NCBI GenBank assembly: GCA_963790415.1
Contig: CAWBOK010000006.1
Location: forward strand, 26,406-90,405
Direction of reading: 5' to 3'
Source of the DNA: JAJZQZ01 sp963790415
GTDB lineage: Bacteria > Actinomycetota > Thermoleophilia > RBG-16-64-13
Length of the DNA: 64,000 nt
Part shown: positions 9,857 to 18,537 of the stretch, in pieces
Layout: the number at the start of each line of letters is the position of its first letter
Numbering within the stretch: position 1 is the first letter of the stretch
Made by a program: the position numbers and the translations under genes
The notes under the pieces: generated by a model
The model's database searches: none
What the model was told of the DNA's origin: nothing
The model's input: only the letters and a program-made list of their open reading frames with translations

Positions 9857-11044
9857 ATGGCGCCGGTTCCGCGCCCCGAGCTCGAACGTCGCCGCCTGGG
9901 GCTACAGGCAGGCCTTCGGGAGGATGGCATCGATGCGGCTCTGATAGTCCAGCCGGTCGACCTCTACTACTTCACGGGGACGCTCCAGCAGGCGCACCTT
10001 ATCGTGCCGGCACAGGGTGAGCCGTTGCTGCTCGTGCGCAGGGACCTCTCCCGGGCCTGCGAGGAGTCGCAGCTCCCCCACATCGAACCTCTGGACAGCC
10101 TCCGCGCCCTCCCGGACGCTCTCGCGAGGCTCGGGGTCGCGCCCAATGCCACCCTCGGTCTCGAGCTCGACGTGCTCCCGGTGGCCCACTTCCGCCGTTA
10201 CGAGGCCCTTCTTCCGCGGGCGGTGTTGGCCGATTGTTCCGGCGCGGTGCGCGAGGTGCGTTCGGTCAAGTCCGAATTCGAGTTGGCCCTGTTGGCGGAG
10301 GCGGCGGTCCAGACGGACGGGGTACTGCGCGAGGCCGCGAGGTTCATCCGCGAGGGCATGACCGAGATCGAGGTGTCGGCCCACCTGGAGGCTACCTTGC
10401 GCCGCCTGGGGCATCAAGGCGTGGTGCGATTCCGGGCGTTCGGACAGGAGATGGTGCTGGCGCATATCTTCGCCGGCCCCGATGCGGCTGTGGGTTCCTA
10501 CATGGACGCCCCGCTCGGCGGGCGGGGCATGACGCCTGCGGTGGCCCAAGGGGCCGGGCGGAGACCCATCCGTCGGAACGAGCCGATTGTGCTCGATGTC
10601 GCTGGGGCCGCGGATGGCTACATCGTCGACCAGACGCGCACGCTGTGTCTGGGCAACCTCGCGGCGGAGTTCCGCGAGGCGTATGACGCCTGCATGAGCA
10701 TCCAGGACCTAGTGCGCCGTTTGGCCCTTCCGGGAACGCCGTGCGGCGATGTCTACCACGCGGCTCTCGCCGAGGCGACCGCGTTCGGCTACGGCGAGGC
10801 GTTCATGGGGGCGGCGCCCAACCAGGTGAGTTTCATCGGGCACGGAGTGGGCCTCGAGATCGACGAGATGCCGTTCATCGCCCGAGGTGCTTCCCGTCGA
10901 CTGGCTACGAACAACGTGGTCGCGGTGGAGCCCAAGCTGGTGTTCCCCGGGCGGGGAGCCGTGGGAGTCGAGAACACGTGGCGTGTCACGGACAATGGAC
11001 TCGAGCCGATCACCACCGCGCCCGACCACGTGTGGGAGATGTAG
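9857..11044 (+). CDS. M24 family Xaa-Pro aminopeptidase
   Basis: The 395-residue protein has a creatinase-like N-terminal domain and a C-terminal pita-bread domain. The metal ligands are visible: Asp in VLDVAGAADGY (about residue 247), Asp in VDQTRT (258), His in IGHGVGLEIDE (about 328), and Glu in VAVEPKLVF and GVENTWRV. These match proline dipeptidases, cytosolic enzymes that release an N-terminal residue before proline. ATG 9857 directly follows the stop of the MBL gene; an in-frame ATG at 9836 would overlap it and adds no conserved residues. A hairpin that could end transcription lies 54 bp after the stop. Confidence 0.92.
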   Translation: MAPVPRPELERRRLGLQAGLREDGIDAALIVQPVDLYYFTGTLQQAHLIVPAQGEPLLLVRRDLSRACEESQLPHIEPLDSLRALPDALARLGVAPNATLGLELDVLPVAHFRRYEALLPRAVLADCSGAVREVRSVKSEFELALLAEAAVQTDGVLREAARFIREGMTEIEVSAHLEATLRRLGHQGVVRFRAFGQEMVLAHIFAGPDAAVGSYMDAPLGGRGMTPAVAQGAGRRPIRRNEPIVLDVAGAADGYIVDQTRTLCLGNLAAEFREAYDACMSIQDLVRRLALPGTPCGDVYHAALAEATAFGYGEAFMGAAPNQVSFIGHGVGLEIDEMPFIARGASRRLATNNVVAVEPKLVFPGRGAVGVENTWRVTDNGLEPITTAPDHVWEM

Positions 11045-11097
11045 CCCGCCCCTCTCTCCCGAAGAGCGCGACCAGAGCCGTCGCCGGAGAAAAGAAT

Positions 11098-11129
11098 CCG
11101 GCCTCTCTCGGGGGGGTGAGAAAGGCCGG
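11098..11129 (+). terminator. Hairpin, likely terminator after the M24 peptidase gene
   Basis: The inverted arms CCGGCCT (11098-11104) and AGGCCGG (11123-11129) enclose an 18-base loop in which CTCTC and GTGAG can partly pair. There is no clear run of T after it. The position, 54 bp after the peptidase stop and before a 320 bp gap, favours a terminator. The rest of the non-coding stretch 11045-11452 shows only a weak promoter-like TATACT at 11345-11350. Confidence 0.45.
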
Positions 11130-11344
11130 CATAGGGGGGTCCTGTCATGTATGTGCCGGACTTCACATCCGACAGCTGGATTGTACACTGCTCTCCTCGG
11201 CATTGTAAAGGGCATTGTGCGAAATTTCTCGAAGCCTCTCGTAACATCCGCGGGATCGCCGCCTCGCCTGCGCTCACCCGGCAATATCCAGCGGTATGAC
11301 CGCGGGCCCGAGGGATTGCGGTGGTCGCCGAACCGGCTGAGTAC

Positions 11345-11350
11345 TATACT
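11345..11350 (+). promoter_or_regulatory. Weak -10-like element upstream of tatA
   Basis: TATACT matches the sigma-70 -10 consensus well. The region 17 bp upstream (TGGTCG, 11322-11327) is a poor -35. It would give a leader of about 95 bases before tatA. It is the only promoter-like signal I see in the 408 bp gap. Confidence 0.3.
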
Positions 11351-11452
11351 GCTGGTATGAATGGGGTTCAGGAGTCCTTCCTGGGTCGCGATCATCGCCT
11401 CGTAAATCCACTCCTGCACGGGGGGGTGTGGAGTCACAGGGAAGGAGCAGGT

Positions 11453-11677
11453 ATGCCGAATTGGATCGGACCTTGGGAGATAGCGATCCTGTTGGTGATC
11501 GTTCTCTTGGTCTTCGGGCCCAAGCGCCTACCGGAATTGGGTTCTTCGCTCGGCAAGGCGATAACCGGCTTCAAGCGTGGGATCAAGGACAGCGAGGAGG
11601 AGATCCGCAAGGCGGTAGCCGAGGAATCGACTGTGGCTCAGTCCTCCGAAGTGCCCGAGGAAGAAAAGAAGAGCTGA
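11453..11677 (+). CDS. tatA: Sec-independent translocase subunit TatA
   Basis: The product is a 74-residue protein with the TatA layout. It has a short periplasmic start (PNWIGPWE), one membrane helix IAILLVIVLLVF, the FGPKRLPELGSSLGKAITGF hinge and amphipathic helix, and an acidic tail ending EEEKKS. TatA oligomers form the pore of the twin-arginine pathway, which exports folded proteins such as molybdenum enzymes and other cofactor proteins. ATG 11453 has GAAGGAG 9 bp upstream and starts the hydrophobic helix region. No tatC is in the window. The stop codon overlaps the probable beginning of the meaB frame. Confidence 0.95.
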   Translation: MPNWIGPWEIAILLVIVLLVFGPKRLPELGSSLGKAITGFKRGIKDSEEEIRKAVAEESTVAQSSEVPEEEKKS

Positions 11678-12657
11678 ACCAGACTGGGACGAACCAAGCG
11701 CGCGATCTAGCTGAACGGACGCTTGCGGGCGACCGTCGCGCGGTCGCCCGGGCGATCTCGCTGGTCGAGGATGGCGATCCCGCTTCGTTCGAGCTCATCC
11801 AGCGCCTCTATCCCCATACCGGGCGGGCAGTTCGTGTCGGTGTCACCGGTCCGCCCGGTGTGGGGAAGTCGACTCTTATCTCATCCTTGGTGGCCGTCTG
11901 CCGCCGGCGGGATCTGCGAGTGGGCGTCATCTCAGTGGACCCTTCCAGCCCGTTCACGCAAGGGGCCGTGCTGGGGGACCGAATCCGACTCTCCGAGCAC
12001 TTCCTCGATCAGGAGGTGTTCATCCGGTCCATGGGAACCCGAGGCCATCTGGGAGGCCTGGCGGCGGCCACGATGCAGGCCGGTCTCATCCTCGACGCCG
12101 CGGGCAAGGACGTCATCTTCCTAGAGACGGTCGGGGTCGGGCAGAGCGAGGTGGAGGTGGCATCGGTGGCCGACACGGTCGTGCTCGCACTCATGCCCGG
12201 CTCCGGAGATTCCATACAGGCACTCAAGGCCGGTGTGATGGAGATCCCGGATGTGCTGGTGGTAAACAAGAAGGACCACCCCAGTGCGGAGATCACGCTC
12301 GGCGAAGTGAGAGGCATTCTGGCGTTGGACGATTCGCGGGGCGCGTGGGTGACACCTCTCCTGGCCACGAACGCGCACAATGGAGAAGGGGTCGAAGAGT
12401 TGTGGGATCAGATCCGCGCCCACGGCGACTATCTTCGCGCCGAAGGTCTGTTCCACCAACGTCGTGCGCTTCACCTCGAGCGCGGAGTGGTTGCGCTGGC
12501 CACCCGCGAGATGGAGGGTTGGCTGCTGCGGCAGGCGGGCTCCGATGTGCGGCTGACCGGCATCCTTGAACGCGTCAGGCGTTTGGAACTCGACCCTCTT
12601 TCCGCGGTTCGGGAGATCATGACTGAGGTGTTCGCCATTCCCGAGACGGAGCTATGA
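11674..12657 (+). CDS. meaB: MeaB/ArgK-type GTPase, chaperone of a B12-dependent mutase
   Basis: The product is a G3E-family P-loop GTPase of about 327 residues. Motifs are Walker A GVTGPPGVGKSTL, the MeaB-typical block DPSSPFTQGAVLGDRIRL, ETVGVGQSEVEVA (switch/Walker B region) and NKKD for guanine recognition. MeaB guards methylmalonyl-CoA mutase and helps load or remove adenosylcobalamin. A mutase B12-binding subunit is encoded 1 kb downstream (13643). The start is a problem: no ATG, GTG or TTG occurs in frame near the expected N-terminus. CTG 11674 overlaps the tatA stop and may serve by translational coupling, or a base has been lost. Coordinates from about 11700 on are secure. Confidence 0.85.
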   Translation: MNQTGTNQARDLAERTLAGDRRAVARAISLVEDGDPASFELIQRLYPHTGRAVRVGVTGPPGVGKSTLISSLVAVCRRRDLRVGVISVDPSSPFTQGAVLGDRIRLSEHFLDQEVFIRSMGTRGHLGGLAAATMQAGLILDAAGKDVIFLETVGVGQSEVEVASVADTVVLALMPGSGDSIQALKAGVMEIPDVLVVNKKDHPSAEITLGEVRGILALDDSRGAWVTPLLATNAHNGEGVEELWDQIRAHGDYLRAEGLFHQRRALHLERGVVALATREMEGWLLRQAGSDVRLTGILERVRRLELDPLSAVREIMTEVFAIPETEL

Positions 12658-12771
12658 CCAAAGCCTCGGCCGCCGGAACGTGCCTGTCGGCGTGATGCGC
12701 TGGCGCGGCTTCGTTATGAAACTCTAATCTGGCTCATGTCCCGGGAGTGACCTACCGATAGGCGTAGAGCT

Positions 12772-13032
12772 ATGGATCATGCACACATATGGGCGTGCCC
12801 GGCGTGCGGCAACCACGTCAGACTCTCGGGCGGGGTTGTTCGCCCGCACGAACGAGTCGAACCCGACCGCCTCGATCGGGTTGCCCACGCGGCGTGCGGC
12901 TGCTACGTTCTCACCATGCCCGCCGGTCAGGTGGGACGGCTGCTGGCCTCAGTGTTGGTGGCAGGATCGGACGAGGATCCACTTGACGAGGGATCCGATA
13001 TTCCGGTCGACTGCGAACTACTGCCCGGGTAG
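12772..13032 (+). CDS. Small hypothetical protein with CPACG motif
   Basis: An 86-residue frame with ATG at 12772 carries a CPACG pair near the start, a second Cys pair (ACGCYV) at about 47-51 and an acidic end. The four cysteines could bind one zinc. No family is recognised. It lies alone between meaB and the convergent haem-binding protein gene (13041), without a strong ribosome binding site. It may be a real zinc-ribbon microprotein or a chance frame in GC-rich DNA. Confidence 0.35.
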   Translation: MDHAHIWACPACGNHVRLSGGVVRPHERVEPDRLDRVAHAACGCYVLTMPAGQVGRLLASVLVAGSDEDPLDEGSDIPVDCELLPG

Positions 13033-13040
13033 CCGAAGGT

Positions 13041-13469
13041 TCACTGACCGGCCATCGTTCTGAACCCCTGGGCAAGCTCGGCCCGCTGCGCGTCCGTGAG
13101 TTGGGCGGCTTTGTGCGCCACGCTGTAGGTCTTAGGTGGCATGGATTTTCGCTCCACGGCGTCGGCGGCCCCCAGTGCCTGCGCATCGTTCTGCCACTCC
13201 GAGAAGTTCAGATTCTCGCGGCCACCGCTCACATCGCCATACAGTAACCAGGAACCGGGGGCGATGTTGGAGTACCAAGGCCACACGGTCTCGTTGCTAT
13301 GACAGTCGAAGCACGCGCCGACCGCGAGCTCGCGCGTGCGCGGACTGTCCCAAGGTGCCTCCTTTACGACAGGCGGGTTCGTGTGGTCGCGTCCGTACGG
13401 GATCAGTTGTATGAGCAAAAACGCGGCGGCTCCGCCGATCACTGCCCAGAGCAACACCTTCTTCCACAT
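13041..13469 (-). CDS. Haem-binding domain protein (membrane-anchored, CxxCH)
   Basis: The product is a 142-residue protein with one N-terminal membrane helix (residues 4-24), then PYGRDHTNPPV and a single haem c motif in ACFDCHSNETVWPWYSNIAPG, the hallmark of the Haem_bd family. Members are small exported cytochromes found beside diverse redox systems; their partners are mostly unknown. The distal part SMPPKTYSVAHKAAQLTDAQ is also conserved in the family. ATG 13469 has GGGAGAG just upstream and begins the signal anchor. It is convergent with the preceding small gene and divergent from the B12-binding subunit gene. Confidence 0.88.
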   Translation of the reverse strand: MWKKVLLWAVIGGAAAFLLIQLIPYGRDHTNPPVVKEAPWDSPRTRELAVGACFDCHSNETVWPWYSNIAPGSWLLYGDVSGGRENLNFSEWQNDAQALGAADAVERKSMPPKTYSVAHKAAQLTDAQRAELAQGFRTMAGQ

Positions 13470-13642
13470 GGCGCTCTCCCTTTCAAGCGGATGGACCCAG
13501 ACATCGTACCTGTCCGGCACCCGGCGCAAACGCGGGAGACGCCTACTGCGTGTATCGTGGGGTGTACCGCTTGCGGCTGTTGTTCTACAATCGCACGGCG
13601 CGTCGCAGACTGGACCGGCCGCGTATCGCACGGAGGAGAGGC

Positions 13643-14053
13643 GTGATCGGTAGGCGAAGGATCAGGGTGGTGATGGCCAAGCCGGGCCTTGACGGTCATG
13701 ACCGCGGGGCCAAAGTCGTGTCGCGCGCGTTGCGGGATGCCGGCATGGAGGTGATCTACACCGGGCTGCACCAGACCCCGGAGCAGATCGTGGAGACCGC
13801 CATTCAAGAGGACGCCGACGTCATCGGGCTGTCGATCCTCTCGGGGGCCCATCCCACGCTGGTGCCGAAGGTGGCCCGCCTCCTGCGGGAGCGGGGTGCG
13901 GACGACATACTCGTGCTGGTAGGGGGCACCGTTCCCGATGAAGATCAGGAGGAGTTGCTCGCGGCCGGTGTTTCGGGGGTATTCACGCCGGGCACGTCCA
14001 CCCGGGACATAATAGGCTTCATCCAGCAACGGGCGGGTGGGGTCAAGGAGTAG
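13643..14053 (+). CDS. B12-binding subunit/domain of methylmalonyl-CoA mutase type
   Basis: The 136-residue protein is a stand-alone cobalamin-binding domain. It has the base-off signature DGHDRGAKVV (DxHxxG), then SILSGAHPTLVPKV and VLVGGTVPDEDQEEL, exactly as in the C-terminal part of methylmalonyl-CoA mutase. In two-component acyl-CoA mutases this piece pairs with a separate catalytic subunit, which is not in this window. GTG 13643 follows CGGAGGAGAGGC, a strong ribosome site. The nearby meaB (11674) and the crotonase gene 44 bp downstream suggest acyl-CoA carbon-skeleton rearrangement and propionate-type metabolism. Confidence 0.92.
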   Translation: MIGRRRIRVVMAKPGLDGHDRGAKVVSRALRDAGMEVIYTGLHQTPEQIVETAIQEDADVIGLSILSGAHPTLVPKVARLLRERGADDILVLVGGTVPDEDQEELLAAGVSGVFTPGTSTRDIIGFIQQRAGGVKE

Positions 14054-14096
14054 TAGACGTCGACGGCCTCTGGGCCGATCGCCGAGAGGAGCGAAC

Positions 14097-14873
14097 ATGG
14101 GTATCGTGGAGCACGTCGTCGACGGTCGCGCGGCCACAGTCACTCTCAATCGGCCGGAGGCCCTGAACGCCTTCAGCTCCGCCGTGCTGAGGGAGTTGCT
14201 CGCGGTTCTGACAGATCTGGGCCACCGCGACGACGTGGGGGCGATCATCCTCACCGGCGCCGGCGAGAAGGCCTTTGCCGCCGGCGCCGACATCCGGGAG
14301 ATGAAGGACAAGACTCCGAACGAGGCACGCCTCTTTGCCGAACTGGGACAGATGGTCACCACGACCATCGAGCGCATCCCGCAGCCGGTCATCGCGGCGG
14401 TCAACGGGTTCGCTCTCGGTGGCGGCTGCGAGGTGGCCCTGGCCTGCGATATCCGTCTCTGCTCTGAGAACGCTCTGTTCGGGCAGTTGGAGATCAACCT
14501 GGGCGTAATTCCCGGCTGGGGTGGGAGTCAGCGATTGGCCCGTCTGTGCGGTCTCGGCTTCGCCCGGGAGGTCATCTATACCGGGCGGATGGTTGACGCG
14601 CACGAGGCTCTGCAGTGGGGGTTGGTGAATGTCGTGTACCCCCAGACCGAGTTGATGGACAAGGCCCGGGAGATGGCGCAGACTATCGCCGGCAAGAGCG
14701 GTCTGGCGATCCAGTACGCCAAGATGTGTCTGAGCCGTGCGCTGGATCAGGATCTGGCCGGCGGGTTGCGCATGGAGGCCGACCTGTTCGGCCTCAGCTT
14801 CGCCTCGGAGGATCAGAAGGAGGGCATGGAGGCCTTCCTGGCCAAGCGGCCGCCTGAGTTCAAGCATCGGTGA
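14097..14873 (+). CDS. Enoyl-CoA hydratase/isomerase (crotonase)
   Basis: The protein has 258 residues with the full crotonase core. VTLNRPEALNAFSS lies near the start, the first oxyanion-hole segment is KAFAAGADIREM, the second is NGFALGGGCEVALACD, and the catalytic block includes LGVIPGWGGSQRL, where Glu in the preceding QLEINLG region and GWGG are typical of true hydratases. It would hydrate short-chain enoyl-CoA, for example crotonyl-CoA. ATG 14097 has GAGAGGAG upstream. Its position behind the B12-binding subunit and ahead of the DUF3870 gene suggests one acyl-CoA operon. Confidence 0.93.
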   Translation: MGIVEHVVDGRAATVTLNRPEALNAFSSAVLRELLAVLTDLGHRDDVGAIILTGAGEKAFAAGADIREMKDKTPNEARLFAELGQMVTTTIERIPQPVIAAVNGFALGGGCEVALACDIRLCSENALFGQLEINLGVIPGWGGSQRLARLCGLGFAREVIYTGRMVDAHEALQWGLVNVVYPQTELMDKAREMAQTIAGKSGLAIQYAKMCLSRALDQDLAGGLRMEADLFGLSFASEDQKEGMEAFLAKRPPEFKHR

Positions 14874-14902
14874 CCGCTCGGTGAGCGTAGGAGGACCAGA
14901 TC

Positions 14903-15238
14903 ATGGCTGGTGATCGTTGCATCGTCGGGGGGTACGCCCGCCTGCCCCAGACGACGGCGGCCGCGCAGGTGTACCAGATGGTCACCGTGGTGGCCCTCGT
15001 GGACAAGAAGACCGACACGGTCGTCGAAGCTTCGGTGACCCTGGTTACCCCGATAGCCCGGGCCTTTGTCGAGGGGCTGCTCGTTGGCTTGAACCTGCTC
15101 TCCGACCAGGAGAAGTTCCTGGAAGAGATCGGAGTGAACTATGGGGGCGGGGCCCAGAAGGCGATCAAGCAGGCGTTCAAGGATCTGTGCGAGAGATACG
15201 TGGAGATGAAAAGCGCAGGGGGAGTCCCCCCGCGCTAG
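14903..15238 (+). CDS. DUF3870 domain protein
   Basis: This 111-residue protein matches the DUF3870 pattern: YARLPQTTAA at the start, VVALVDKKTDTVVEAS and a C-terminal YGGGAQKAIKQAFKDL. The function is unknown; members are small cytosolic proteins often found near acyl-CoA or B12-related genes in anaerobic Firmicutes and Actinobacteria. ATG 14903 has GGAGGACC upstream. The end is unusual: its TAG at 15236-15238 shares CTAG with the TAG of the gene on the other strand (15235-15237). Confidence 0.85.
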   Translation: MAGDRCIVGGYARLPQTTAAAQVYQMVTVVALVDKKTDTVVEASVTLVTPIARAFVEGLLVGLNLLSDQEKFLEEIGVNYGGGAQKAIKQAFKDLCERYVEMKSAGGVPPR

Positions 15239-16137
15239 TACAGCTGTACGTCGACTGCGCTGACTCCCGTCTTGATGTCCACCATCAGATCGTCGCCGCC
15301 ACCCTTGTGCACGTAGGTGTTGTCGGACGCGGCACCGAACCCCTCGTCAACGTCCACCGCCGAGAGCCCGGTCGATGTCGACAGAGTGATATTGAGTTGC
15401 CGGGGAAGCCGGAGTAGGAAGGATGCGGCCCCGCCGTCGATGGTCACTGTGGCTCCAGGGACGATCCGAGACCCCACGGTGACGTCCACCGAACTGGCCC
15501 CCGCCTTCAGGGTGAGCGCCTCGAGTGTGACGTTCGTGAGGTCCAATGTGGCGGCGACCGCGCCGGTCTGCACGTCGAGGGTCCAGGGGATACTCGGGGC
15601 GAGCTGAAGCTTCAGTTCCTCGCGAGTAGCACTGAAGGGGATAGCCACCCAGCCCGCGTCCGACTGGTCGACGACGAGGGAGTAGGCGCCCGAACCGCCT
15701 TCTTCGGTGGACTGCGTGATCCGGGGCTCGCGGCGCGAACGGTAGGTTCCCTGCACCATCGAGCCCGTCTCCTGCCCGGTGACCGCGACGGTCGCCGCAC
15801 CGATGTCGATGGTGGCCTGAGCCTGCGTGAATCCCTGGGTCGCCGGGCCGGCGATGGTGGTGGTCTTCGCCGTGTTCCAGCCATGCCAGTCGCCGGTGTT
15901 GTAGCCCAACGCTGCGATAGCCACGCCGACCGCCGCCACGCAGATCATGAGCACGAGCGCCAGGGTGGGCGAGCGATCACCCAGGAGCAGCCGGATGCCG
16001 ATCAGCACGAGGATCAGTGGCCAGAGCTGCAGCAATGACAGGGCAAAGCCCCACTCGACCCAGCCCAGGTTTGCGGCCAAGAAGAGGGCGCCCACCCCGA
16101 CCAGGACCAGGCCCCAGATGACACGCCCGGCGTTCAT
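15235..16137 (-). CDS. LiaF-like membrane protein with beta-rich extracellular domain
   Basis: The 300-residue protein has three or four membrane helices in the first 85 residues (LVLVGVGALFLAANLG, SLLQLWPLILVLIGIRLLL, ALVLMICVAAVGVAIAAL), the LiaI-LiaF-type transmembrane module. Then comes a serine/threonine/valine-rich domain of repeated beta strands (ASSVDVTVGSRI, GGAASFLLRLP, TGLSAVDVDEGFG) like the toastrack/DUF4097 adhesin-like fold. Relatives act in envelope-stress sensing (Lia system). Its ATG overlaps the stop of the upstream gene 16134-16514 by ATGA, so the two are translationally coupled. Exact function is not known. Confidence 0.75.
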   Translation of the reverse strand: MNAGRVIWGLVLVGVGALFLAANLGWVEWGFALSLLQLWPLILVLIGIRLLLGDRSPTLALVLMICVAAVGVAIAALGYNTGDWHGWNTAKTTTIAGPATQGFTQAQATIDIGAATVAVTGQETGSMVQGTYRSRREPRITQSTEEGGSGAYSLVVDQSDAGWVAIPFSATREELKLQLAPSIPWTLDVQTGAVAATLDLTNVTLEALTLKAGASSVDVTVGSRIVPGATVTIDGGAASFLLRLPRQLNITLSTSTGLSAVDVDEGFGAASDNTYVHKGGGDDLMVDIKTGVSAVDVQLY

Positions 16138-16514
16138 GACCGCCTGCCCTTGAGTAGCACGAAGACGCCGATCACGATCAGGATGGCAGGCCAGAGCATG
16201 GCCCAGCTGAGGGCGGGCAGGAAGTACTGCGCGTAGAAGAGCAGGCCGACCAGGATGAGGATGATGCCGGCGATCCGGCGCGTGCGATGGGAGTCGTCGG
16301 TGTCGTCACGTCTCCGCGACGCCGCCGGGGGCGGCGCAGCCTGCGCGGGCGGCATCAGGGTCGGCATCTCGGCCCCCGGCGGAACCTGTGGCGGCGGCGT
16401 TGGTAGTGGTGACGGCACCTCCGCCGCCGCCGGGAGCGGTGGTGACGGCACGTCGGCCGGTGGCGCGACCGGCTGCGGGGGAACGCCATCCGGGGCGGTT
16501 GGAGTCTCGTCCAT
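16134..16514 (-). CDS. Proline-rich protein with LiaI-like two-helix membrane module
   Basis: The 126-residue protein has a disordered Pro/Ala-rich N-terminal half (residues 1-70), a charged RRRDDTDDSHRTRR junction and two C-terminal helices, IAGIILILVGLLFYAQYF and WAMLWPAILIVIGVFVLL. The helix pair is the same kind as the first helices of the following gene. It is probably a membrane partner of the LiaF-like protein, because the genes overlap by four bases. The long Pro-rich arm may be cytoplasmic. Confidence 0.7.
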   Translation of the reverse strand: MDETPTAPDGVPPQPVAPPADVPSPPLPAAAEVPSPLPTPPPQVPPGAEMPTLMPPAQAAPPPAASRRRDDTDDSHRTRRIAGIILILVGLLFYAQYFLPALSWAMLWPAILIVIGVFVLLKGRRS

Positions 16515-16621
16515 CTCTCTGTCCTTTCTAGACCTGAGAGTCCGCCGGCCTCTCGCCGGTGCGTCTCTACCCTGTGATCAGTTCGAACACACCATCATAC
16601 GAATGGGAATCCGCTTGTGTT

Positions 16622-18385
16622 TCAACCGCCGCTCCCGGGTCGGTGGGGCGACCCGGCCCGCGACGCGCGGAGTCGATCGAGCGGCCACGTGTTGACCACG
16701 TCATCGGCCTCCACCCAACCCCGGCGTGCCTCGCCCACCCCGAAGCGCAGCGCGCCGAATCCGCTCGGAGAGTGGGCGTCGCTGCAGATCATCAGCAGTG
16801 CGCCCCTGTCGCGGGCCAGCCGAGCATGAGGGGCGGAGAGATCGAGCCGATGGTAGGAGGCGTTGATCTCGAGGATGGTGTTCGTCTCGACCGCGAGCGC
16901 GACCAGCTTGTCGATGTCGACCGGATAGGCGTCGCGCCGGCCAAGGAGGCGGCCGGTCGGATGGCCGATGGCATCGATGTGGGTGTTCTCGCACGCGGCG
17001 GTGAGACGCTTCATGATCCGATCAAGGGGTTCCTGGAAGCCGGAGTGGATGCTCGCTGTGACGAAGTCGAGCTGAGCGAGCACGTCATCGGGCAGGTCGA
17101 TGCGGCCGTCGGCCAGGATGTCTACTTCTGAACCGGCGAGGAGGGTGATGCCGGGCACGCCGGCTCCGACGGCCCGTATCTCGTCGATCTGGGCCAGTAC
17201 TCGGGCGGGCGTGAGCCCTTTGCCCATGCCGAGAGACTGCGAGTGGTCGCAGAAGCAGATGTACTCCAGTCCCGCCGCTTGGGCGGCGCGGGCCATCTCC
17301 TCCATGGTGGCGCGGCCGTCGGACCAGTCGGAGTGCACGTGCAGGTCGCCGCGGAGGTCGGCGAGCGTGACCAGCCGGGGCAGCCGGTCCTCTCTGGCCG
17401 CCTCGAGCTCGCCCCGGTTCTCCCGCAACTCGGGAGGGATCCAGGGCAGGCCGAGGGTGGCGTATACCTCCTTCTCGGTGCGACAGACGATCGCGCGGTG
17501 GGTCGCGGTGTCCTCGATGCCGTACTCCGACACCTTGTAGCCCGAACGCTGTGCGTAGCCGCGCAAAGCGACGTTGTGGTCGGCACTGCCGGTGGAGTGC
17601 TGCAAGAGGTTGCCGTACGCCTCTGGGACCACCACGCGCAGATCCACCGAGAAGCCGCTGTGGGTTCGGGCGACGAGTTTGGTCGGGCCGCGTTCCTGCA
17701 CCGAGGCGATCTCCGGGAGGGCGGAAAAGGCATCCATGACGAACTCCGGTTCGGTGGATGCCGTGACCAGATCGATATCCCGTATGGTCGACCGGCGTCG
17801 CCGGAGGCTGCCGGCGAAATCGGCGTGGTCCACGTGGGGAAGCGTGCGCAACGCCGCCGCGAGGCGTTCCGCGGTAGGCTCCACCGCTCCGATGAGGTGG
17901 CGGTCGGAGCGTGACTCGGCGGCGGCAAGTGCGCGGAGCAGGTTCGCCTCGGTCTTGGCGCCCATGCCCGGCAGCCCACGGACACGGCCCTGCTCGGCCG
18001 CCTCTCGAAGAGAATGCAGGTCGTCGACACCGAGGGCCGTCCAGAGCTGACGTGCCTTCTTGGGACCGACTCCGGGCACGCGCATGAGATCGAGGAGGCC
18101 CTCGGGGTAGGCGGCCCGAAGCTGCTCGAGCATCGCGATGGCGCCGGAGTCGAGGTACTCGGCTACCTTGTGCTCGACCGCCTCGCCGACTCCAGGCAGT
18201 GTGCGAAGGTCTCCCCGCCGGGCGAGCTCAGCGACCGACGTAGGGTGCTCCCGGAATGTCTCAGCCGCCTTCTCGTAGGCGAGTGTGCGGTAGACTGAGG
18301 CCCCATCGAGGGACAGGTAGTCGGCGATGGTCTGGAACACGGTGGCCAGTTCGCCGTTATCGGGCGGCGGGTCACGTGGCGGCAT
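16622..18385 (-). CDS. polX: DNA polymerase/3'-5' exonuclease PolX
   Basis: The 587-residue protein has the PolX layout: helix-hairpin-helix repeats (LRTLPGVGEAVEHKV, MRVPGVGPKKARQLW, VRGLPGMGAKTEANL in the first 160 residues), then the family X polymerase palm with AGSLRRRRSTIRDIDLV at about 192 (the DID metal pair) and the third Asp in FSVDLRVVV. A PHP phosphoesterase domain from about 345 follows, with DLHVHSDWSDG, CFCDHSQSLGM, GSEVDILADG and CSDAHSPSGFG. Such enzymes fill gaps in base-excision repair and carry exonuclease activity in the PHP domain. ATG 18385 is the plausible start. All catalytic residues that I can check are present. Confidence 0.95.
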   Translation of the reverse strand: MPPRDPPPDNGELATVFQTIADYLSLDGASVYRTLAYEKAAETFREHPTSVAELARRGDLRTLPGVGEAVEHKVAEYLDSGAIAMLEQLRAAYPEGLLDLMRVPGVGPKKARQLWTALGVDDLHSLREAAEQGRVRGLPGMGAKTEANLLRALAAAESRSDRHLIGAVEPTAERLAAALRTLPHVDHADFAGSLRRRRSTIRDIDLVTASTEPEFVMDAFSALPEIASVQERGPTKLVARTHSGFSVDLRVVVPEAYGNLLQHSTGSADHNVALRGYAQRSGYKVSEYGIEDTATHRAIVCRTEKEVYATLGLPWIPPELRENRGELEAAREDRLPRLVTLADLRGDLHVHSDWSDGRATMEEMARAAQAAGLEYICFCDHSQSLGMGKGLTPARVLAQIDEIRAVGAGVPGITLLAGSEVDILADGRIDLPDDVLAQLDFVTASIHSGFQEPLDRIMKRLTAACENTHIDAIGHPTGRLLGRRDAYPVDIDKLVALAVETNTILEINASYHRLDLSAPHARLARDRGALLMICSDAHSPSGFGALRFGVGEARRGWVEADDVVNTWPLDRLRASRAGSPHRPGSGG

Positions 18386-18537
18386 GGCGGTCTCCTGGGA
18401 GCATGTGCACCCATCGTACAGCGTCGTGAGCTACTCGGCACAAGAGAGTCCGCGTCGCCGCTCCCCGCCGTCCGTTTAGTGGGCTCGAAGCCGCGGGTAC
18501 ACACTGTGAGCCCGGATGTGAACTCAAGGAGGGCACC

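Noticed and set aside
13560..13640. Longer start for the B12-binding subunit in the same frame
   Set aside because: The upstream residues are not conserved, and GTG 13643 has a strong ribosome site.
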